DNA of 64,000 bases from Gemmataceae bacterium (GTDB lineage Bacteria > Planctomycetota > Planctomycetia > Gemmatales > Gemmataceae). Positions 45,982-55,251 of the stretch are shown here, piece after piece. The position numbers and the translations under genes are program-made. Under the pieces are notes generated by a model that was not told where the DNA came from, did no database searches, and worked only from the letters and a program-made list of their open reading frames with translations. Location: NCBI GenBank assembly GCA_022842245.1, contig JALHPZ010000006.1, positions 164,258-228,257 on the forward strand, given 5' to 3'. Positions within the stretch are counted from its first letter, which is position 1; each line of letters starts with the position of its first letter.

Positions 45982-48903
45982 TCAAGGGCCGGTGCGGCGA
46001 AGCCAGTGCGTGAAGGCGGTCACACCGGTGTACTGAATGAACTCGATCCGAATGCGATGCCGGCCGGCGGCGAGGGGGAACGTGGCACGCGAGTGCAGAC
46101 CGGACTTGAGACCGACCAGCACCGGCTTGTCGTCGACCAGGATCCGGGCCACGTCGTCCTGGAACATGCGGACTTCGTACGTGCCGGCCGGATAGTCGCG
46201 TTCGAGGGTGGCGACGAAGCCGAAGTCGGTCCGGCGCGCCGTCTCGGGCCACTTCCAGTGCTTGCTCAGCGTGACGAAATCGGCATTGATGCTGCTGAAT
46301 TCGAACTCCGGAACCTCACCCGTATGCTCGGCCACCCGATCGAACAGCGCCGTCCAGTTTTCGGGCACGGACAGGTCGCCTTTCTGGGCCGGCAGCGCGT
46401 GGTAGGCGATGTCCCACTTCTCCGTGAAGCGGTTCGGATTCGGGTATCCGTCGGCCTGGAAGACCATCCGCAACTCGTCGGTCATCGAACCAAACGGGTT
46501 GCGATAGCTGCCGAATTCCAACCCGTCGGGCGTATGCGTCCAGTCCAGGACTTCGTTGGCGAACACCGATCCGCGGCTGTTGCGGACGGTGGAGAAATCG
46601 ATGTCGTACGGGTAGAGCCAGCCGTTGCCTTCGTTGACGATGTCGGGCACCTTGCCCGGAAAGCTGCGATGGTTGACGCGCACCTCGGCGGCACCGGCGG
46701 TCTGATAGTTGGTGTGAAAGCTGTCGCCGGTGAAGAAGATGCGATGGGTCCGCACCGTGCGGATCAGTCCGATGTTGATCGCCACCGGTTTCGACGGCAC
46801 GGCGTCGATGCGCGGCACGAGATCGCGTGCGAGTGCGTCGCGCGCCTCCAACGGTGTTTTGAAGAGGGTCTTCAGGTACCAGTACCGCGCCCGCCGCCGC
46901 ATCGGCACTTGCAGCACCGCCTCGTTCGTTTCGGCGAGCGACCACCAGGCATCGCCGGCCGCCCGGAACGATTCCACCGACGGCTTCGCACGCGCACCCT
47001 TCTCAAGCCCGAACGCGGCCTTCCCGGGGAAATCGACGAGGACATCGTCCGCGAGCTTCGCGGCCTTCGTCCACTCGTGGCGGAACAGCCCGGTGTACGC
47101 GGCCGCTCGCCCCTGCGCGGCCATGTCGTCGGGATTCGACTGCAGGCGGTCCAGCGCATCCTTCGCCCAGGCCCGACCCGTCCGCATCTCCTGGGCGCGG
47201 TCCTCGAGTTGGGGGATTTGAAAATTGAACCAATCGCTGTCGTCCTTGGTGACGAGCCGTTTCGCCAGGGCGAGCGACCGATCGAAGACCGCGTCGTCAT
47301 CCGCGGCGAGGCAACCGACGGCGAGGGCCATGATCTCCACGCGGAGAAACGCGGCCGCCTCGATCGCATCCTTGGGTAAGAGATCAGCGATCTTCTCGAG
47401 GGCGGCCGCCTTCCGCTCGCGGCGGTCTTCGATCTGGTAGCGGCCGTCCAGGGCCGCGATCGCGGCGACGGCCGCGGGCGCATCGACGAGTTCGATGGCC
47501 AGTTCCTGCGCCAGTTCCAGTTCCGCGAACGCCTTGGCGTCGCCGGCCGTCTGCGGTCCGCGTTGGAGGAACTGGCGAGCCAGTTCGCGCCGCTTCTCGA
47601 TCGGTTGTTGCAGCCAGTCACGACGCTCGGCCGCGGAAAAGAGCACTTTCTTCTGGGCCTCGACGATCGGCCGCGACGGCACGGGAACGCGCCCGCGCGC
47701 ATCCGGGCCGGTCGGCTTCGGCGGCGCGTCCGGCTTTTCGGGCTCCGGCTTCTTCGCGACGGGTGCCGGTTCGACCGGCGCCGGCGGTCGCAGCACCACG
47801 AGGGCCGCCACCCCGAGCGCGACGATCAGCAACGCACCGCCGGCCCACAACAGCCCGGCTCGCTTCGGCACCGGCCGCGACGCGAGCGGCACCGTCGGAT
47901 CGTCGATCGGAATCGCGTCGAACGAACTCTGCGCCGCCACCGCCATCGGCTGCGGGGCCGCCATCGCCTGACGAATCGCCAGCAGTCGATCCACCACCTC
48001 CTGCGCGCTCGCCGGCCGATTCTCGGGCTTCTTGGCCAGCAACTCGTGAATCAATCCGGCCAGCTCGTCCGGCACGGCCGGGTTCTGTTCCCGCACCGGG
48101 GCCGGTTCGTCCACCGCCAGGGCCGACAGCACCGCCCAGATATTCGGACCGGTGAACGGGGTCTGACCCGTAACGAGCTGGTAGAGGATCACGCCGAGGC
48201 TGTAGAGGTCGGCGCGGGCGTCGACGATCTCGCCGCGCGCCTGCTCCGGCGGCATGTACGCCGGCGTGCCGAGGATGGCACCGACCGCGGTCAACTCCGT
48301 GTCCAGCTTCTGGCCCTGCGGCTTCGCCAGGCCGAAATCGAGGATGCGCACCCGGCCCTTGGGCGCTTCCAGCCAGATGTTCGCCGGCTTGATGTCGCGG
48401 TGGATCAGGCCCTTGGCGTGCGCGGCCGCCAGCCCGCGCGCCGTCTCCAGCGCGATGCGGATCGCCTGCCCGATCGCCGGCGTGCCCTTCGTCTTCAGGT
48501 ACTGATCGAGCGGCACCCCCTGCAGGAACGGCATGGCGATGAACGGGATACCCGCGTGTTCGTCCGCCTCGTAGATCGCGACGACGTGGTCGTGGTTCAA
48601 CAGCGCCGCCGCCCGCGCTTCCCGCAGGAAGCGTTCCCGCGCCGCCGGACTCGCTGCCAGATCGGGCAGCATCAGCTTGAGCGCGACCTTGCGGTCGAGG
48701 CGCGTATCGACGCCTAGGAAGACAGCCCCCATTCCGCCGCGGCCGAGTTCCTTCAGGATGCGATACGGGCCGAGCATTCCGAGATCGCCGGCTTTCGTCG
48801 GCGGTTCGAACGCCCAGGGCGAATCGACCACCGTGCGTGAGGCACCGGAACCCGACCGATAGAGCAAACTCGTGGGAATCGACCGGGATTCGGGGTCGGA
48901 CAT
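45982..48903 (-). CDS. Ser/Thr kinase with PA14-like C-terminal domain
   Basis: A 973-residue kinase. The kinase domain is near 45-315: LGRGGMGAVF, Lys76 in VALKLM, LIHRDIKPAN, LDFGLAK and YMPPEQA. A single membrane segment is near 385-408 (LLWAGGALLIVALGVAALVV). The outside part contains a Pro/Lys stalk, a helical region (about 430-690) and a C-terminal beta-sandwich (about 850-973) with VRMFQDDVARILVDDKPVLV and AAGRHRIRIEFIQYTG, which reads like a PA14-type sugar-binding domain. It diverges from the multiheme gene with a shared promoter region. Confidence 0.9.
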   Translation of the reverse strand: MSDPESRSIPTSLLYRSGSGASRTVVDSPWAFEPPTKAGDLGMLGPYRILKELGRGGMGAVFLGVDTRLDRKVALKLMLPDLAASPAARERFLREARAAALLNHDHVVAIYEADEHAGIPFIAMPFLQGVPLDQYLKTKGTPAIGQAIRIALETARGLAAAHAKGLIHRDIKPANIWLEAPKGRVRILDFGLAKPQGQKLDTELTAVGAILGTPAYMPPEQARGEIVDARADLYSLGVILYQLVTGQTPFTGPNIWAVLSALAVDEPAPVREQNPAVPDELAGLIHELLAKKPENRPASAQEVVDRLLAIRQAMAAPQPMAVAAQSSFDAIPIDDPTVPLASRPVPKRAGLLWAGGALLIVALGVAALVVLRPPAPVEPAPVAKKPEPEKPDAPPKPTGPDARGRVPVPSRPIVEAQKKVLFSAAERRDWLQQPIEKRRELARQFLQRGPQTAGDAKAFAELELAQELAIELVDAPAAVAAIAALDGRYQIEDRRERKAAALEKIADLLPKDAIEAAAFLRVEIMALAVGCLAADDDAVFDRSLALAKRLVTKDDSDWFNFQIPQLEDRAQEMRTGRAWAKDALDRLQSNPDDMAAQGRAAAYTGLFRHEWTKAAKLADDVLVDFPGKAAFGLEKGARAKPSVESFRAAGDAWWSLAETNEAVLQVPMRRRARYWYLKTLFKTPLEARDALARDLVPRIDAVPSKPVAINIGLIRTVRTHRIFFTGDSFHTNYQTAGAAEVRVNHRSFPGKVPDIVNEGNGWLYPYDIDFSTVRNSRGSVFANEVLDWTHTPDGLEFGSYRNPFGSMTDELRMVFQADGYPNPNRFTEKWDIAYHALPAQKGDLSVPENWTALFDRVAEHTGEVPEFEFSSINADFVTLSKHWKWPETARRTDFGFVATLERDYPAGTYEVRMFQDDVARILVDDKPVLVGLKSGLHSRATFPLAAGRHRIRIEFIQYTGVTAFTHWLRRTGP

Positions 48904-49071
48904 GCAAATTTCCGTTTGGGAGAGACGGGTCATTATTCCAGAACTTTTCACAAACACAACATCCTTCAGAAGCAGCCCGAATCGCGGACGCCAGCACGAA
49001 TCAACCGACCCATCTCCCCCAACCCTCCACTTCGCATCGATCTGCACATCCCTCAAAACCGCGCTTATCCA

Positions 49072-49099
49072 TTGACACCACATTAGCCGATGGTATGAG
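49072..49099 (+). promoter_or_regulatory. Sigma-70 type promoter of the multiheme gene
   Basis: A perfect TTGACA and a TATGAG are separated by 16 bases. They lie 50-77 bases upstream of ATG 49149. The in-frame ATG at 49095 falls inside the -10 box, which supports the later start. Confidence 0.6.
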
Positions 49100-49148
49100 G
49101 ACGGCTCTTGCCAGACACTCGGCATCGGTACGCACGCGGAGCAGGCTC

Positions 49149-52100
49149 ATGGAAGCGGCCCAGAAGACTTCGTTTCGGCGCACGCTCAAGTACGCGACCC
49201 TGGCGTACATCGCCTTCGCGGTCGTGTCGTACGCCGTCGACCCGCGCGTGCCCGGCACGGCGCGCGTGACCAACGGCATGACGCCGGAGCAAAAGGAGCG
49301 GGCCGAGAAGAAAGCCGCCCGCGAGAAACTGTTGCCCCACGGCGACGGGACGCGCGACACCCGCGATCCGCAGTGGTCCACCGACCCGGCCGACCCGTAC
49401 CCGATGCCGCCGGAACTCGCCGACGTGAAGCTCATGGAGCAGACCGAAGAGCAGAAGTCCGCGAAGTCGGCCGGCTGCATCGTCTGCCACCAGACGGCGC
49501 ACGACCCGCACTACAAGGAAACGGTCCGCCTCGGCTGCACCGACTGCCACGGCGGCAACGCGAACTGCACCACGAAAGAGGACGCGCACCCGAAGTCGCG
49601 CTTCCCGCAGTACTGGGCGTCGTCCGCCAACCCCGTGCGCTCGTACACGCTGCTCAACCACGAATCGCCCGAATACATCCGCTTCGTGAACCCCGGCGAC
49701 TTCCGCGTCGCGCACATCAGCTGCGGCACCTCGGGCTGCCACCCGAAGGAAGTGCAGGTCAACCGCAAGCAGATCATGACGACGGGCTGCATGCTCTGGG
49801 GCGCGGCCCTTTACAACAACGGCTCGGTGCCGTTCAAGAAGGCGCGCTACGGCGAAGCCTACTCGATGCACGGCGCGCCGCTGCGGATGCTGTCGTGGCC
49901 GCCGCCGTCCGAAGAGGAAATGGAAAAGAAGGGCGTGCTGCCGTTCCTGGATCCGCTGCCGCGCTTTGAGAACAGCCAGCCCGGCAACATCCTCCGAATC
50001 TTCGAACCGGGCGGCCGTTTCCGCCCCGATATCGGCATCCCGGAACTGAAGGAAGAACCGGGCCGGCCCCGCACGCGCCTCAGCGAGCGCGGCATCGGCA
50101 CGCAGAACCGCACCGACCCCGTGTTCATCGGCCTTACCAAGACCCGCCTCTTCGACCCGACCCTGAACTTCCTCGGCACCAACGACAACCCCGGCGACTA
50201 CCGCAGCAGCGGCTGCTCCGCCTGCCACGTCGTCTACGCCAACGACCGTTCGCCCGTGCACTCCGGCCCCTACGCCAAGCACGGCAACCGCGGCCACACC
50301 GCCAACACCGACCCCACGATCCCGAAGGGCGAACCGGGCCACCCGATCGAACACCGCTTCACCAACGCCATCCCGACCAGCCAGTGCATGGTCTGCCACG
50401 TCCACCCCGGCACGACCGTCATGAACAGCTACATCGGCTACATGTGGCACGATGAAGACAGCGAGACGGACAAGATCTACCCCGAGAACCAGATCAACCC
50501 GACGCCGGAGCAGCTCATCCGCTCCCTGAACCGGAACCCGAACGAAATCGCCGCGAAGAGCAACCTCCGCGACTACGAATTCACGACCGAATCGGCGTCG
50601 CTCAACAGCCAGATGACCAAGGCGCAGTTCGGCGACTTCCACAGCCACGGCTGGCTCTTCAGCGCCGTGTACAAGCGCGACCGCGTGGGCAACTACCGCG
50701 ACCACTTCGGAAACATCGTGAACAGTCCGACCTCGCAGCAGCTCATCAAGGCCACCGACTTCGCCACCAAGGTGACGAACTTCCACAAGACGAAGCAGCC
50801 GACTGCGGAAGTCGCCAAGAAGGCCGAGGAGCAGTTCGACAAGGCCCGCGCGGGCGAGCCGGTGCACCTGCGCGACATCCACATGGAGAAGGGGATGCAC
50901 TGCGTGGACTGCCACTTCTCGCAGGACGGGCACGGGAACAACCGCCTGCACCAGGAGGTGCGCGCCGCGACGGAAATCCTCTGCGTCGACTGCCACGGCA
51001 CGCCGACCCAGTACGCGACGCTCCGCACGTCCGGCCCGGCGAGCTACACCAGCGACCCCGACGGGCGCGGGCGCAACCTCGCCGCGATGCGCACCCCGTT
51101 CGGCAAGCCGCGCTTCGAGGTTGAAGAGCTGCCCGGCGGCAAGAAGCGCATCTTCCAGAACTCCGCCGTCGAGAAGGGCGTGCGCTGGGAGGTCGTGCAG
51201 ACGAAAGACACGATCGACCAGACCCACCCGCGCTACAACGAGAAGTCCACGCTCGCGAAGACCGTGCGCTTCGAGGACGGGAAGATGGTCTGGGGCGACC
51301 TGCCCGAAGGGAACGAGAAGTGCGCCGCGCACACCAACAGCAACATGAGCTGCATCGCGTGCCATACGTCGTGGAACCCGAGTTGCTTCGGCTGCCACCT
51401 GCCGCAGCGCGCCAACATGAAGATGCCGATCCTTCACGCCGACGGCGACGTCACCCGCAACTACACCTCGTATTGCTGGCAGACGCTGCGCTCCGACATC
51501 TTCATGCTCGCCCGCGACGGCGACGTGACCGGCAACAAGATCAACCCCTCGCGCTCCTCGTGCGCCGTCCACGTGAGCAGCTACAACAACAACCGCGAAC
51601 TCATCTATTCCCAGCAGCAGACGATCTCCGCCGACGGCTACGGCGGCACCGCGTTCAGCACCAACGTGCCCCACACCGTGCGCGGCAAGGGCTGGCGCGA
51701 GACCAAGCAGTGCACCGACTGCCACGTCTCGAAGAACAACGACAACAACGCCATCATGGGCCAGTTGCTCATGCACGGCACGCAGTTCCTGAACCACATG
51801 ACGCGCGTCGGCTGGATCGCCGCCGGCGAGGAAGGCCTGTTCGGCGTCACGCTCACCGAGCAGACGGAACCGCAAGCGGTCTTCGGCAGCGACCTGCACA
51901 AGGTCGCGTACCCCGACAACTACAAGAAGCTCTGCGAGGACAAGTTCATCCTCAAGAACGCGCACGAACACCCCGGCCGCGACGTCGGCTTCGGGCTGAA
52001 GAAACCGTTTAAGACCCACGAGGTGCTGCAGGTCCAGGCCCGCGGCGAATACCTCTACGCCGCCTGCGGCGAGAACGGCATCCGCGTCTACGACATCGCC

Positions 52101-53183
52101 TTCATCGACGACAAGGCCTTCGCCGAGCGGATCACCACCGCGCCGGTCAGCCCCGTCGGCCAGAAGTTCTACGCACCCACCAAGAACGCCCGGTACATCA
52201 CCGCGCCCACCAGCGTCGCCGTCGACCCGACGCGCAAGATGAACCCGGCCAACAAGGAACAGCCCGTCCACCTCGTCTTCGGCTTCCTGTACGTCGCCGA
52301 TGCCGAGGAAGGTCTGATCCTCGTCGGCGCCGGCACGACGATCGACGGCAACCCGGTCAACAACTTCCTCAAGCGGGCGGTCACGTTCAACCCGAACAAC
52401 CTGCTCTGCGGCGCCCAGCACGTGCACATCGTCGGCCACTATGCCTACGTGTCGTGCGATGCGGGTCTGGTCGTGGTCAACCTCGACAACCCGCTCGAGC
52501 CGAAGGTCGAGAAGGTGATCGGTGCGCCGTTCATCAAGAAGCCGAAGGCGGTGCAGACGCAGTTCCGCTACTGCTACGTGGTGGACGAGGAAGGGATCAA
52601 GATCCTGGACATCTCGGACATCGCGAAGCCGGAGCCGCGCTCGCTGATGCGAATGGAAGGCCTGAACAACATCTACGTGGCGCGGACGTACGCGTATGTG
52701 TCGGCCGGGAAACGGGGCATGATGATCCTCGACATCACCAATGCCGAGGAGCCGAAGCTCGACCAGGTCTTCAACGCCGGCGGCCAGATGAAGGACGTGC
52801 GCGACATCAAGCTGGGCATCACATACAACACGTCGTTCGCCTACGTCGCCGACGGGGAGGGCGGCCTGCGGATCGTGCAGCTCAGCAGCCCGCAGAACCC
52901 CGGCAACGACGGCTTCAGCCCGCGGCCCAACCCGCGCCTGATCGCCACCTACAAAGTGCCGCACCACGGCAAGGTGCTCTCCGTCGGCAAGCCGCTCGAC
53001 CGTGACCGCGCCGTGGATGAATCCGGCCACCAGATCGGCGTCTTCGGCCGCGTCGGCGCCCGACCGCTCAACGCCGCGGAGCAGGCGAAGATGTACATGA
53101 AGGACGGCCAGGTCTGGAAGGTGTCCGACGACCCGAAGGACCCGATCTACCAGGACAAGCGCAAGCCGATCGCCGGAAAGTAG
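49149..53183 (+). CDS. Membrane-anchored ten-heme-motif cytochrome c with LVIVD propeller
   Basis: A 1344-residue protein. A hydrophobic helix near the N-terminus (LKYATLAYIAFAVVSYAV) acts as a signal anchor. Nine CxxCH motifs (CIVCH at 110, CTDCH, CSACH, CMVCH, CVDCH twice, CIACH, CFGCH, CTDCH at 855) and one CxxxCH (CGTSGCH) occur before residue 860. From about 955 to 1300 there are five LVIVD-type repeats (YLYAACGENGIRVYDI, YAYVSCDAGLVVVNLD, YCYVVDEEGIKILDIS, YAYVSAGKRGMMILDI, FAYVADGEGGLRIVQL) that should make a beta-propeller. It is a periplasmic electron-transfer protein, possibly a terminal reductase or surface conduit. GGAG and the promoter at 49072-49099 fix the start. Confidence 0.9.
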   Translation: MEAAQKTSFRRTLKYATLAYIAFAVVSYAVDPRVPGTARVTNGMTPEQKERAEKKAAREKLLPHGDGTRDTRDPQWSTDPADPYPMPPELADVKLMEQTEEQKSAKSAGCIVCHQTAHDPHYKETVRLGCTDCHGGNANCTTKEDAHPKSRFPQYWASSANPVRSYTLLNHESPEYIRFVNPGDFRVAHISCGTSGCHPKEVQVNRKQIMTTGCMLWGAALYNNGSVPFKKARYGEAYSMHGAPLRMLSWPPPSEEEMEKKGVLPFLDPLPRFENSQPGNILRIFEPGGRFRPDIGIPELKEEPGRPRTRLSERGIGTQNRTDPVFIGLTKTRLFDPTLNFLGTNDNPGDYRSSGCSACHVVYANDRSPVHSGPYAKHGNRGHTANTDPTIPKGEPGHPIEHRFTNAIPTSQCMVCHVHPGTTVMNSYIGYMWHDEDSETDKIYPENQINPTPEQLIRSLNRNPNEIAAKSNLRDYEFTTESASLNSQMTKAQFGDFHSHGWLFSAVYKRDRVGNYRDHFGNIVNSPTSQQLIKATDFATKVTNFHKTKQPTAEVAKKAEEQFDKARAGEPVHLRDIHMEKGMHCVDCHFSQDGHGNNRLHQEVRAATEILCVDCHGTPTQYATLRTSGPASYTSDPDGRGRNLAAMRTPFGKPRFEVEELPGGKKRIFQNSAVEKGVRWEVVQTKDTIDQTHPRYNEKSTLAKTVRFEDGKMVWGDLPEGNEKCAAHTNSNMSCIACHTSWNPSCFGCHLPQRANMKMPILHADGDVTRNYTSYCWQTLRSDIFMLARDGDVTGNKINPSRSSCAVHVSSYNNNRELIYSQQQTISADGYGGTAFSTNVPHTVRGKGWRETKQCTDCHVSKNNDNNAIMGQLLMHGTQFLNHMTRVGWIAAGEEGLFGVTLTEQTEPQAVFGSDLHKVAYPDNYKKLCEDKFILKNAHEHPGRDVGFGLKKPFKTHEVLQVQARGEYLYAACGENGIRVYDIAFIDDKAFAERITTAPVSPVGQKFYAPTKNARYITAPTSVAVDPTRKMNPANKEQPVHLVFGFLYVADAEEGLILVGAGTTIDGNPVNNFLKRAVTFNPNNLLCGAQHVHIVGHYAYVSCDAGLVVVNLDNPLEPKVEKVIGAPFIKKPKAVQTQFRYCYVVDEEGIKILDISDIAKPEPRSLMRMEGLNNIYVARTYAYVSAGKRGMMILDITNAEEPKLDQVFNAGGQMKDVRDIKLGITYNTSFAYVADGEGGLRIVQLSSPQNPGNDGFSPRPNPRLIATYKVPHHGKVLSVGKPLDRDRAVDESGHQIGVFGRVGARPLNAAEQAKMYMKDGQVWKVSDDPKDPIYQDKRKPIAGK

Positions 53184-53245
53184 TTCCATCGTCGGCGTCC
53201 GGGCGAACCTTGTCGGCTCGCCCGGTGTCGATAGAACTAGCAGTC

Positions 53246-53279
53246 GGGCCGGAACTTCACATGAAGCCCGGCCCTTTTT
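53246..53279 (+). terminator. Intrinsic terminator after the multiheme gene
   Basis: GGGCCGG pairs with CCGGCCC, with an inner stem CTTCA/TGAAG, and is followed by TTTTT. The tRNA begins on the next base. Confidence 0.8.
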
Positions 53280-53351
53280 GCCGCCTTAGCTCAGCGGTAG
53301 AGCACCGCTTTCGTAAAGCGGGGGTCTAGGGTTCAAATCCCTAAGGCGGCT
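53280..53351 (+). tRNA. tRNA-Thr(CGU)
   Basis: A 72-base cloverleaf: acceptor GCCGCCT pairs with AGGCGGC, D arm GCTC...GAGC, anticodon stem CCGCT/AGCGG with loop TTCGTAA (anticodon CGT), and T arm TAGGG TTCAAAT CCCTA. The CCA end is not encoded (TCT follows). Confidence 0.96.
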
Positions 53352-53359
53352 CTCTTCTC

Positions 53360-53392
53360 AACGCCACCGGGTCGGACCGGGCGGCGTTTTTT
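53360..53392 (+). terminator. Terminator after tRNA-Thr
   Basis: AACGCC and GGCGTT pair around an inner CCGG/CCGG stem, followed by TTTTTT. It lies 9 bases past the tRNA end. Confidence 0.75.
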
Positions 53393-53455
53393 CATGCCAT
53401 CATCAGAGGGTCGATCGGGTGCCGACCGCACTGCGGCGGCACCTCGGATGTGCTC

Positions 53456-53836
53456 ATGAAAACCAAGGGTGAACTCGAAACCGAGATCAGCGGCGCCGTG
53501 ATCCGGTTCAAGCGCGATTACATGGGGCGAGGGCCGCATGAAGTGCGCACCTTTCTGGTGGAAGATCTGGCCATCGTCCGACTCAAGGGCGTCCTCACGC
53601 CCGCCGAACAGCGCCTGGCGCAGGTCGAAGACCCCCACCGCGGGCGCGACCTCATCAAGCAGATTCGGATCGAACTCATCGAACACGGCCGGGAGATCCT
53701 CGAAGAGGCGGTTCAGCACATTCTCCAGGTGCGGGTCCTGAGCCTGCATACGGATATCAGCACGCGCACCGGAGAAAGCGTCATTGTCTTCACGCTTTCC
53801 GAGGACCCGGTCCTGAAAAATCGTTCGGGTGCTTGA
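53456..53836 (+). CDS. DUF2294 family protein
   Basis: A 126-residue soluble protein with the whole DUF2294 pattern: MKTKGELETEISGAVIRFKR, YMGRGPHEVRTFLVEDL, RLKGVLTPAEQRLAQ, GRDLIKQIRIELIEHGRE, and LHTDISTRTGESVIVFTLSE. It is one compact alpha/beta domain without a known enzyme activity. The next gene downstream is an SbtA-type bicarbonate transporter, and I recall DUF2294 genes near such transporters, so a role in its control is plausible (inference). ATG 53456 preferred to GTG 53450. A structured stretch separates the two genes. Confidence 0.85.
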   Translation: MKTKGELETEISGAVIRFKRDYMGRGPHEVRTFLVEDLAIVRLKGVLTPAEQRLAQVEDPHRGRDLIKQIRIELIEHGREILEEAVQHILQVRVLSLHTDISTRTGESVIVFTLSEDPVLKNRSGA

Positions 53837-53870
53837 CTCGATCCGGAACGGCGGTTAATAAAATTCCGAA

Positions 53871-53966
53871 CCAACTTGGCAGCGGACAGCGGTAGGACCG
53901 CGGGCCACACTGCACGGTTGGAACAACTAATGCTGACAGCCGACCCGGCGTGTGCCGTCGGGTCGG
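53871..53966 (+). promoter_or_regulatory. Aptamer-like structured leader before sbtA-type gene
   Basis: Folding by eye gives nested stems: CCAAC (53871-53875) with GTTGG (53917-53921), GCAG (53879-53882) with CTGC (53910-53913), an internal loop of CGGACA facing GGGCCACA, and GCGGT (53889-53893) with ACCGC. A second hairpin CCGACCCG/CGGGTCGG (53940-53966) follows, then a terminator. This is the layout of a riboswitch or attenuator. I recognise no known class. Confidence 0.4.
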
Positions 53967-53971
53967 AGATA

Positions 53972-54016
53972 GGCCGGAGAACAATCCACATCTGTGGATG
54001 TTCTCCGGCCTTTTTT
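53972..54016 (+). terminator. Very strong intrinsic terminator before sbtA-type gene
   Basis: GGCCGGAGAACA pairs perfectly with TGTTCTCCGGCC (12 bases), then TCCACA with TGTGGA (6 bases), with one bulged A and a 2-base loop. Six T follow. It ends 72 bases before the ATG of the transporter gene. Confidence 0.92.
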
Positions 54017-54088
54017 CGTTTTCCGACCCGCGGGACCGCCCGCGAACCTTGAGACCCGATATCGTCCCCCAGCCTTCTCGGAGACCTG

Positions 54089-55063
54089 ATGACGCCTACC
54101 CATGCACTCCTCGGCAACCTCCTCTCCCCCGCCGTTCTGGCTTTCGTTCTGGGATTTTCCGCCCGTCTGATCAAAGGCGATCTGTCCCTGCCGAAAGACG
54201 CGTTCGGATTTCTCGCGGCCTATCTCTTGTTCGCCATTGGTTTGAAAGGCGGTGTGGAACTCGCGCATGCCCCGGCCGGGGCGGTCGCCGGACCCGTGGC
54301 GGCGACGCTCCTTCTGGGCTGTCTCACGCCGGTCACCGCCTTCATCATGCTGATCCGGTTCTGTCGGTTGGGCGCGGCCGACGCTGCCGGAGTCGCCGCC
54401 CATTACGGGTCCGTTTCGGCCGTCACGTTCATCGCCGCGCAGTCGTTCGTCGCCGCCCAGGGCGCATCGGCCGAAGGATTCCTGCCCACTCTGGTCACGG
54501 TTCTGGAAAGTCCGGGAATCAACGTCGCCCTGGCGATCGGGCTGATGTCGGGCGGCAGCGGCCGCCCGCTTTCGGCCGCGCTCCTCGAAGTCTTCACCTC
54601 GCGGGGCCTGTTGCTTCTCGTCGGCGGGCTGGGCGTCGGACTCGTGATGGGCGACAAGAACTGGGCCGACGTGGCGCTCTTCTACGACACAAAAGGGCCG
54701 ATCTTCCGCGGAAGCCTCTGCCTCTTCCTCCTGCACATGGGAGCGCTGGCCGGCGAGCGTCTGGTGGACCTGAAATCCGTCGGCCCGCGGCTGTTGCTCT
54801 TCGCCGTCTTCGCCCCCATCGTTCATGGCGCGGTCGGCGTTTGGTTGGGGCATTTGTCGGGGTTGTCGGTCGGCGGGTCCGCGGTCCTCGGTGCGATGGC
54901 CGCGAGCGCGTCCTACATCGCCGCCCCGCCCGCGGTCCGGCTCACCCTGCCGGAAGCCAACCCGACCTATTCGCTGACCTGCTCGCTGGGAATCACCTTC
55001 CCGTTCAACATCGTGATCGGCATTCCAGCCTACTTCGAGATGGCGCGATGGATCGGCGGGTAA
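54089..55063 (+). CDS. SbtA-type sodium-dependent bicarbonate permease
   Basis: A 324-residue inner-membrane protein of the SbtA (DUF897) family. About ten hydrophobic segments in two inverted halves can be seen. Typical stretches: LLSPAVLAFVLGFSARLIKG, DAFGFLAAYLLFAIGLKGG, AAHYGSVSAVTFIAAQSF (the GSVSAVTF substrate-site helix), FRGSLCLFLLHMGALAGERL, and ASASYIAAPPAVRLTLPEAN with the second conserved motif SYIAAPPAVR. It imports bicarbonate with sodium. No SbtB PII-like gene is beside it; DUF2294 is. GGAG precedes the ATG. Confidence 0.9.
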   Translation: MTPTHALLGNLLSPAVLAFVLGFSARLIKGDLSLPKDAFGFLAAYLLFAIGLKGGVELAHAPAGAVAGPVAATLLLGCLTPVTAFIMLIRFCRLGAADAAGVAAHYGSVSAVTFIAAQSFVAAQGASAEGFLPTLVTVLESPGINVALAIGLMSGGSGRPLSAALLEVFTSRGLLLLVGGLGVGLVMGDKNWADVALFYDTKGPIFRGSLCLFLLHMGALAGERLVDLKSVGPRLLLFAVFAPIVHGAVGVWLGHLSGLSVGGSAVLGAMAASASYIAAPPAVRLTLPEANPTYSLTCSLGITFPFNIVIGIPAYFEMARWIGG

Positions 55064-55251
55064 GGAATGGGCAATGCTCGCGATTCGCCAGGATTCGAGA
55101 ACGCTCGGTCAAGGGGAGTCCATAAAGGGAACTCTGTGCGTGGTGGATCGAGGCGGGCTTCCGGGTCGTTGCCGATTTCCACCAAGGCGCGGAACGATCG
55201 GTCGGCGGACGAGTCTGAGCCGCTTGCCCTTTCGTGGGAGCAATCGCGAAC

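Noticed and set aside
49083..53189. A 1368-codon open frame antisense to the multiheme gene
   Set aside because: It arises from high GC at third positions; its translation is Val/Arg/Leu-rich without domains, whereas the plus strand has clear heme and LVIVD motifs.
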